A stretch of 64,000 bases of DNA. Source: Microbacterium sp. 2FI (GTDB taxonomy: Bacteria > Actinomycetota > Actinomycetes > Actinomycetales > Microbacteriaceae). The number at the start of each line of letters is the position of its first letter. Within the stretch, counting starts at the first letter, position 1. The stretch lies in the NCBI RefSeq assembly GCF_005502885.1, contig NZ_SCMR01000004.1, forward strand, positions 124,001-188,000. Reading direction: 5' to 3'. The position numbers and the translations under genes were made by a program. Below, in pieces: positions 58,572 through 64,000 of this stretch. The notes beneath the pieces were generated by a model. It was not told where the DNA came from and ran no database searches. It saw only the letters and a program-made list of their open reading frames with translations.

Positions 58572-59576
58572 GTGCTACGCACCATCGGCCACCGGCTGCT
58601 CCTGCTGATCCCGACCCTGTTCGGGCTCAGCGTCCTGCTGTTCCTCTGGGTGCGGGCGCTGCCCGGCGGACCCGCGGTCGCCCTCCTCGGCGAACGGGCG
58701 ACGCCCGAGGCGATCGAGGAGATCAACGAGCTGTACGGCTTCAACGAGCCGCTCATCCAGCAGTACTTCACATGGCTCGGCCGGCTCCTGTCGGGCGACT
58801 TCGGCCAGTCGATCCAGACTCGCGCGCCCGTCGTCGAGGAGTTCACCCGGCGACTGCCGGCCACCATCGAGCTGTCGATCCTCGCGATCATCCTGGCCGT
58901 GGGCATCGGCATCCCTCTCGGGTATTTCGCCGCCCGCCGCCACGGCAAGGCGCTCGACCACCTCACCGTCGGAGCGAGTCTGCTCGGCATCACGATCCCC
59001 GTCTTCTTCCTCGCGTTCATGCTCAAGTGGGTCTTCGCGGTGCAGCTGGGCTGGCTCCCCTCCGAGGGGCGTCAGGACCCGCGCCTGGATGCGACCCACT
59101 ACACGGGCTTCTACGTCCTCGACGGCATCCTGACGGGGGAGTGGGATGCCGCGTGGGACGCGTTCCTGCACCTCATCCTGCCGGCGATCGCCCTCGCGTC
59201 GATCCCGTTCGCGATCATCGTGCGCATCACGCGGGCCTCGGTGCTCGAGGTGCAGAACTCCGACTACGTGCGCACCGGCATGGCCAAGGGCATCTCGCGC
59301 GGAACGATCCGCTCACGGTTCATCCTGCGCAACTCGCTCCTGCCGGTGGTCACGACGATCGGCCTGCAAGTGGGACTGCTCATCTCGGGCGCCGTGCTCA
59401 CCGAGACCGTGTTCGCCTTCCCCGGCATCGGATCGTTCATGGCGCGCGCGATCTTCACGCGCGACTATCCGGTGCTGCAGGGCTTCATCATCTTCATCGC
59501 GATCGGATACGCGCTGATCAACCTGGCGGTCGATGTGTCATACAGCTTCATCGACCCGAGAGTGAGGGTCTCATGA
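58572..59576 (+). CDS. ABC transporter permease, DppB/OppB-like (second)
   Basis: 334 residues from the GTG at 58572. The N-terminal segment HRLLLLIPTLFGLSVLLFLW and ALPGGPAVALLGERATPEAI are typical of the DppB family, and DFGQSIQTRAPVVEEF follows. The transport loop reads YVRTGMAKGISRGTIRSRFI. It forms the channel with the next gene, overlapping it by ATGA. Confidence 0.9.
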   Translation: MLRTIGHRLLLLIPTLFGLSVLLFLWVRALPGGPAVALLGERATPEAIEEINELYGFNEPLIQQYFTWLGRLLSGDFGQSIQTRAPVVEEFTRRLPATIELSILAIILAVGIGIPLGYFAARRHGKALDHLTVGASLLGITIPVFFLAFMLKWVFAVQLGWLPSEGRQDPRLDATHYTGFYVLDGILTGEWDAAWDAFLHLILPAIALASIPFAIIVRITRASVLEVQNSDYVRTGMAKGISRGTIRSRFILRNSLLPVVTTIGLQVGLLISGAVLTETVFAFPGIGSFMARAIFTRDYPVLQGFIIFIAIGYALINLAVDVSYSFIDPRVRVS

Positions 59577-60535
59577 CCTCGGCCATGCTTCCCCCTGCCC
59601 CGAGCGGCGGACCGGTCGACGACACCGCGATCGACGACAAGGAGCTGCTGCGGGCGAAGACCGCCGGCGGCGGGTTCTGGGGCGACGTGTTCCGGCGCAT
59701 GCGCCGCAACCCGAGCGCGTGGGTGGGCGCGGCGATCATCGCGGTGTTCCTGCTGGTGGCACTGCTGGCACCGTGGCTCGCGCCGTACGGACCGACCGAC
59801 CTGCCGGGGCAGAAGTACATCACGCCGACTCACATCCCCGGTCCGGGTGAGATCCCGGAGTTCCCGCTGGGCCTGGACCGCTTCGGCGGCGACGTGCTCT
59901 CGAAGCTCATCTGGGGCGCCCGCGCGACACTCCTGATCGGCGTCATTTCGACCGCGATCGGCCTCGTCGGCGGCATGATCCTCGGCTTCCTCTGCGGAGC
60001 GTTCGGCGGCTGGGTCGACACCCTCATCATGCGCTTCGTCGACATCCTCCTCTCGATCCCGAGTCTGCTGCTCGCGGTGTCGATCGCGGCGATCCTGGGC
60101 CAGAACCAGGCATCGGTCATGATCGCGATCGGCGCCGCCCAGGTGCCGGTCTTCGCGAGGCTCCTGCGCGCCTCGATGCTGCAGCAGCGCTCTGCCGACT
60201 ACGTCCTCTCCGCCCAGACGCTCGGCCTCGGCCGTGGCTCGATCACGATGTCGCACGTTCTGCCCAACTCGGTCGGCCCGGTCATCGTGCAGGGAACCCT
60301 GTCGCTGGCGACCGCCGTCATCGAAGCTGCCGCGCTGTCGTACCTCGGTCTCGGCGGAAACGTGCCGCAGACCGCCGAGTGGGGTCGCATGCTCACCTAC
60401 GCACAGCTCGAGCTCGCGATCGCGCCGTGGCTGGCATTCCTCCCCGGCATCTGCATCACGATCACCGCGCTCGGGTTCACGCTGTTCGGCGAGGCCCTCC
60501 GCGAGGCAATGGATCCGCGCACGCGAGCCCGCTGA
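59573..60535 (+). CDS. ABC transporter permease, DppC/OppC-like (second)
   Basis: 320 residues. A 45-residue cytoplasmic N-terminus precedes the first membrane segment. LGLDRFGGDVLSKLIWGARA is the DppC signature, and YVLSAQTLGLGRGSITMSHV is the transport loop. It completes the channel. The long inverted repeat at 60573-60639 separates it from the convergent ATPase gene. Confidence 0.9.
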   Translation: MTSAMLPPAPSGGPVDDTAIDDKELLRAKTAGGGFWGDVFRRMRRNPSAWVGAAIIAVFLLVALLAPWLAPYGPTDLPGQKYITPTHIPGPGEIPEFPLGLDRFGGDVLSKLIWGARATLLIGVISTAIGLVGGMILGFLCGAFGGWVDTLIMRFVDILLSIPSLLLAVSIAAILGQNQASVMIAIGAAQVPVFARLLRASMLQQRSADYVLSAQTLGLGRGSITMSHVLPNSVGPVIVQGTLSLATAVIEAAALSYLGLGGNVPQTAEWGRMLTYAQLELAIAPWLAFLPGICITITALGFTLFGEALREAMDPRTRAR

Positions 60536-60572
60536 CCCGCTCGGCGGGCCGTCGAGGCCCGGGTTCCGACGG

Positions 60573-60639
60573 CGAGACTTCACTGGAGCGCCGAGACTGC
60601 GTGCGGCGAGCGCTGTTTCGGCGCTCCACTGCAGTCTCG
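60573..60639. terminator. Long inverted repeat between convergent importer genes
   Basis: Arms 60573-60594 and 60618-60639 (22 nt each, 20 matching: CGAGACT...TGGAGCGCCGA) around a 23-nt loop. A third CCGAGACTGC copy lies in the loop. It sits between the permease stop (60535) and the ATPase stop (60712). Confidence 0.55.
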
Positions 60640-60711
60640 GTGAAGGTGGCGGCGACCGTGACAGCGGCGCTGCCGAGATCGCGGGCGCGGGCTCCGCGGA
60701 ACGAGGGCGCT

Positions 60712-62463
60712 TCAGACCGCGATGTCGAGCTCGTTGCCGGGGATCGAGGCGAGAAGCCTCCGCGTGTAGGGGTCGCGGGGATTCGTGAAGATCTCCTCGC
60801 TCGACGCCGCTTCGACGAGCACGCCGTCCTTCATGACGCACACGTAGTCGCTGATGAGCCGAACGACGGCGAGGTCGTGCGAGATGAAGAGGTAGCTCAG
60901 TCCGTACTCGCGCTGCAGATCACGCAGCAGTGTGAGCACCTGGTCCTGCACGAGCACATCGAGGGCCGACACCGGCTCGTCGCACACGATGAGGTCGGGC
61001 GAGAGCGCCAGCGCGCGGGCGATCGCGATGCGCTGGCGCTGGCCGCCCGAGAGCTCCGACGGGTACCGCCGCAGCATCGAGTGGGGCAGCGAGACGTCGT
61101 CGAGCAGCTGGCGCACGCGCGCCGCGCGGTCCTTCGACGACCCGCGCTTGTAGACGTCGAGGGGCTCGGTGATGATCTTCTCGATCGAGAACATGGGGTT
61201 CAGCGACGAGTACGGGTCTTGGAAGATCGGCTGCACCCGCTGGCGGAAGCTCTTGAGCTCGCGGCCCTTCAGCGCCGCGACGTCCTGGCCGTCGAAGCGG
61301 ATCGCGCCGCTGGTCGGGTCGACGATCTTGAGCATCATGCGGGCGGTCGTGGTCTTGCCCGAGCCGGATTCGCCCACGATCGCGACGGTCTCGCCGCGGG
61401 GGATCGCGAACGACACGTCCTTCACCGCGGTGAAGTCCACCTTGCTGCCCCGCACGGGGAACACCTTGGTGAGACCTTCGACCTCGACGATGTAGTCAGG
61501 TGCGGCGGCGGGGCCGGATGCCGCAGCCCGAGGCTCCGTCGTCGCCGCCGGCACCGCAACGGGCGTCGAGACAGCATCATCCGCCTCGGTCGCCGGCGCC
61601 GCAGCGAGCTTCGCCCGGCGGAAGACCTCGGGCTGCAGACGCACCGCGGCCACAGACGGGGCCGCGCGCACGAGCGCCTGCGTGTACGGCTGCTGCGGGT
61701 CTTCGAGGATCTGGCGGGCGGGGCCCTGCTCGACGATCCGCCCGCGGTTCATGACGACGACCCGCGATGCCCGCTCGGCGGCGAGGCCCAGGTCGTGGGT
61801 GATGAGCATCACCGCGGTGCCGAGCTCGCTCGTCATGCGCTCGAGCTGGTCGAGGATCGTCTTCTGCACCGTGACGTCGAGCGCGCTCGTGGGCTCGTCG
61901 GCGATGAGGAGCTTGGGGTTGCACGCGAGGCCGATGGCGATGAGCGCGCGCTGGCGCATGCCGCCCGAGAACTCGTGCGGGTACTGCTTGGCGCGCTCCT
62001 CGGCGTTGGGGAGTCCGGCGGCGGCGAGCGTCTCGACGACGCGGCGGTCGACGTTCTTGCGGGTGGCGAGGCCGTGCGCGAGGAGGGTCTCGGCGATCTG
62101 CGTGCCGATCTTGGCGACCGGATTGAGGTTCGACATCGGATCCTGCGGGACGAGCCCGATCGAGCCGCCCCGGATCGTGCGCATCACGCTCTCGGGCGCG
62201 CCGACGAGGTCTTCGCCTTCGAACAGGATGCTGCCCCGCGTGACCTTGCCGTTGCCCGGCAGCAGGCCGATGACGGCCATCGCGGTCGTGGACTTTCCCG
62301 AACCCGACTCGCCGACGATCGCGAGCGTTTCGCCGGCTGCGAGGTCGAGGTCGACCGCCTCGACGGCGTGTACCGGCCCGTCCACGGTGCGGAACTCGAC
62401 GGCGACGTCGCGCACCTGCAGAAGCGGGGTGCCGACGGAGTGGCGTTCGGTGGAGCGAGGCAT
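60712..62463 (-). CDS. Double ABC ATPase (DppD-DppF fusion, second)
   Basis: 583 residues with two nucleotide-binding domains. NBD1: GESGSGKST, signature FSGGMRQR, Walker B LLIADEPTSALD. NBD2: GESGSGKTT, signature LSGGQRQR, Walker B LIVCDEPVSALD. An Ala/Pro-rich linker of about 60 residues joins them. It is convergent with the permease genes rather than part of their operon, unusual for an importer, but no other permease is near, so it probably energises the 56775-60535 system. The ATG at 62463 is chosen from family alignment; it has AGGA further upstream. Confidence 0.88.
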   Translation of the reverse strand: MPRSTERHSVGTPLLQVRDVAVEFRTVDGPVHAVEAVDLDLAAGETLAIVGESGSGKSTTAMAVIGLLPGNGKVTRGSILFEGEDLVGAPESVMRTIRGGSIGLVPQDPMSNLNPVAKIGTQIAETLLAHGLATRKNVDRRVVETLAAAGLPNAEERAKQYPHEFSGGMRQRALIAIGLACNPKLLIADEPTSALDVTVQKTILDQLERMTSELGTAVMLITHDLGLAAERASRVVVMNRGRIVEQGPARQILEDPQQPYTQALVRAAPSVAAVRLQPEVFRRAKLAAAPATEADDAVSTPVAVPAATTEPRAAASGPAAAPDYIVEVEGLTKVFPVRGSKVDFTAVKDVSFAIPRGETVAIVGESGSGKTTTARMMLKIVDPTSGAIRFDGQDVAALKGRELKSFRQRVQPIFQDPYSSLNPMFSIEKIITEPLDVYKRGSSKDRAARVRQLLDDVSLPHSMLRRYPSELSGGQRQRIAIARALALSPDLIVCDEPVSALDVLVQDQVLTLLRDLQREYGLSYLFISHDLAVVRLISDYVCVMKDGVLVEAASSEEIFTNPRDPYTRRLLASIPGNELDIAV

Positions 62464-62619
62464 GTGTCCCATCCTGCCTCGCGCGACCTCGTCCCGCACG
62501 CGCCGGGCACCACCCTTTACGCAGTCGTAACCCCGGCCGGTGTCAGACGTGGTTGCGACCGGCGCGAAACGGAGGAGATCGGCAAAACGGAGGACGGATG
62601 CCGCCCGCGGCGCGGGCGG

Positions 62620-62625
62620 TACCGT
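62620..62625 (+). promoter_or_regulatory. -10 element of the pxp operon
   Basis: TACCGT ends seven bases before the ATG at 62633; GGGAGG lies between, so the gene has both a near -10 and a ribosome-site-like sequence. Confidence 0.35.
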
Positions 62626-62632
62626 GGGAGGT

Positions 62633-63388
62633 ATGCCGGTCATCGACCTCAATGCCGACCTCGGCGAGACGGTCGCGGGGGTTCCCACGGCCGACGACGA
62701 GGCGATGTTCGCGGTGATCTCGAGCGCGAGCGTCGCGTGCGGCGGACACGCGGGGGATGCCGCATCCATGGCCGCCGCCGTCGCACACGCCGCCCGCTTC
62801 GGCGTCGCCGTCGGCGCGCATCCGTCGTACCCCGACCCTGCGAACTTCGGGCGGCACCCGGTCGCGATGGATCCGGCCGACCTGTCGGCGGCGGTCGCGG
62901 CGCAGCTGGCGGATCTTGTCGCGGCGGGCGCCGACCTCCGCTACGTCAAGCCGCACGGCGCGCTCTATCACGTCGTGACCGTCGACCCGGAGCAGGCGCA
63001 GGCCGTCGTCCGTGCGATCGCCGACCGCTCGGAGGCCCTCGGGCGGCCCCTCCCGATCCTGGGCCAGGGTGGCGCGGTCGCCGCGGCTGCGGCATCCGTC
63101 GGCCTTCCGTTCGTCCACGAGGCGTTCCTCGATCGCGGGTATCTCGCAGACGGCGCGCTCGTGCCCCGCGCACACCCCGGCGCCCTGCTCGATGACCCTG
63201 CGGCGGTCGCCGACCGGGCGGTGCGGCTCGTCCGCGACGGCGTCGTCGAGGTGATCGACGGCTCGTTGATCGAGGTGCGCGCCGCCTCGCTGTGCGTCCA
63301 CGGCGACTCGCCCGCGGCCGTCGCGATGGCTCGCGCGGTGCGCGCGGCCCTGGATGCCGAGGGCATCGAGGTGCGCGCACCGTGGTGA
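62633..63388 (+). CDS. pxpA: 5-oxoprolinase subunit A
   Basis: 251 residues of the LamB/YcsF family. The N-terminal MPVIDLNADLGE, then VACGGHAGD, VGAHPSYPDPANFGR and YVKPHGALYH are all diagnostic. With PxpB and PxpC it forms the ATP-dependent 5-oxoprolinase that opens pyroglutamate to glutamate, a damage product of glutamine and of N-terminal glutamine peptides. It is followed by pxpB with a four-base overlap, and preceded by the divergent importer ATPase. Import of peptides and pyroglutamate recycling may be linked. Confidence 0.92.
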   Translation: MPVIDLNADLGETVAGVPTADDEAMFAVISSASVACGGHAGDAASMAAAVAHAARFGVAVGAHPSYPDPANFGRHPVAMDPADLSAAVAAQLADLVAAGADLRYVKPHGALYHVVTVDPEQAQAVVRAIADRSEALGRPLPILGQGGAVAAAAASVGLPFVHEAFLDRGYLADGALVPRAHPGALLDDPAAVADRAVRLVRDGVVEVIDGSLIEVRAASLCVHGDSPAAVAMARAVRAALDAEGIEVRAPW

Positions 63389-64000
63389 CCGCGCGGGTGC
63401 TGCCGGTCGGCGAGCGCGGGTTCCTCCTCGAGGTCGCCGCCCTCGCCGACGTGCTCGCGCTCCACGCGGCGCTGACGACCTCACGACCGGAGGGCATCGT
63501 CGACCTCGTGCCTGCCGCCCGCACCGTGCTCGTGCACATCGACCCGCGCGTGATCGCGCTCTCTGCGGCTCGCGCGTGGGCGCTCGGCTCGGTCGCCGAC
63601 GCCGTGGCGGCGACGAGGGGCGAGGACGCGGCCGTAGAGCTCGCCATCGTCTACGACGGCGCCGACCTGAGCAATACCGCAGCGCTCCTCGGGGTCGACG
63701 CCGACGAGCTCGCCCGCCGCCACACCGCCGCGCGCTGGACGGTCGCCTTCACGGGCTTCGCTCCGGGCTTCGGCTATCTCGTCAGCGACGACTGGCCGTT
63801 CGACGTGCCGCGCCTCGCGTCGCCGCGCACGAAGGTGCCGGCCGGTGCTGTGGGCCTCGCCGCCGAATTCGCCGGCGCCTACCCCCGCGAGACCCCGGGC
63901 GGCTGGCGGCTCATCGGCACCACCGACGCGACGCTGTTCGACCCCGCGGCCCAGACCCCGGCCCTCCTCGCTCCCGGCACGTCGGTGCGCTTTCGCCCGG
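63385..64000 (+). CDS. pxpB: 5-oxoprolinase subunit B (KipI-like), cut by window end
   Basis: About 205 residues are visible, starting at a GTG that overlaps the pxpA stop (GTGA). The KipI/AHS1 pattern is clear: FTGFAPGFGYLVSDDWPFDV, then RLASPRTKVPAGAVGLA and YPRETPGGWRLIGTTDATLF. No stop codon occurs before the window edge, so the protein may be only slightly longer or may continue into a fused PxpC. It is the kinase-like partner subunit of 5-oxoprolinase. Confidence 0.88.
   Translation, partial: MTARVLPVGERGFLLEVAALADVLALHAALTTSRPEGIVDLVPAARTVLVHIDPRVIALSAARAWALGSVADAVAATRGEDAAVELAIVYDGADLSNTAALLGVDADELARRHTAARWTVAFTGFAPGFGYLVSDDWPFDVPRLASPRTKVPAGAVGLAAEFAGAYPRETPGGWRLIGTTDATLFDPAAQTPALLAPGTSVRFRP

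Noticed and set aside
1..64000. CRISPR arrays, prophage, insertion sequences and integrase sites.
   Set aside because: No regularly spaced repeats, transposase or integrase motifs were found. The only mobile-type DNA is the 97-bp element and the short dispersed repeats.

Overview
The window is 64 kb of GC-rich (about 70 percent by eye), densely coded bacterial chromosome. Gene content (DUF4916 Nudix protein, DivIVA-like coiled-coil protein, Lhr helicase paired with a Nei-type glycosylase, many GTG starts, TAnnnT hexamers a few bases before start codons) and the dispersed short repeats fit an actinobacterium, most likely Microbacteriaceae and probably Microbacterium. The genus is inferred; no rRNA or other marker is present. 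I found no tRNA, rRNA, CRISPR array, transposase, integrase or phage gene. No stretch over about 300 bases lacks a gene.

Region 1 (1-9072): the 3' end of a PucR-type regulator faces a minus-strand operon that reads PotA-, PotD-, PotB- and PotC-like transporter genes, a YtcJ-type amidohydrolase, a PuuB-like FAD amine oxidase and a cupin protein. It looks like polyamine or related amine uptake and oxidation. Region 2 (9073-17900): Nei-type DNA glycosylase overlapping a large Lhr helicase, a small proline-rich membrane protein, an ABC-F ATPase with a candidate leader-peptide attenuator and an in-frame palindromic insertion, and a serine esterase. Region 3 (17939-25962): a TetR regulator divergent from a five-gene operon (YtcJ amidohydrolase plus a Dpp/Opp-type importer with a fused double ATPase), with an operator between overlapping promoters, then a secreted CHRD protein. 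Region 4 (26079-35428): housekeeping and orphan genes: Nudix-like protein, M3 peptidase, DivIVA-like protein, threonine aldolase, an SDR/DUF6421 pair divergent from an Lrp regulator, and a diacylglycerol-kinase-like protein.

Region 5 (35576-45744) is a nine-gene minus-strand operon for reductive pyrimidine breakdown: beta-ureidopropionase, dihydropyrimidinase, a luciferase-like (LLM) oxidoreductase, a two-permease NMT1/THI5-type importer, a class III aminotransferase and a CoA-acylating (methyl)malonate-semialdehyde dehydrogenase. Together they could turn dihydrouracil or dihydrothymine into acetyl-CoA or propionyl-CoA. No classical dihydropyrimidine dehydrogenase is present and the LLM enzyme occupies its logical place; this is the best candidate for undescribed biology here. 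Region 6 (45952-56518): a two-component system, an ABC/FtsX-type exporter, a large secreted alpha/beta hydrolase, a SRPBCC-like protein, a ComB-like phosphatase, a SprT-like metalloprotein, a TPR-like protein and a spermidine-synthase-fold protein. Region 7 (56775-64000): a second peptide-type importer whose double ATPase gene lies on the opposite strand, and the start of a 5-oxoprolinase locus (pxpA, pxpB; cut by the window end).

Non-coding signals include long near-perfect inverted repeats at gene ends, two families of short dispersed repeats (some inside genes and in frame), a series of apparently leaderless promoters, and an over-represented octamer GGATGCCG/CGGCATCC.
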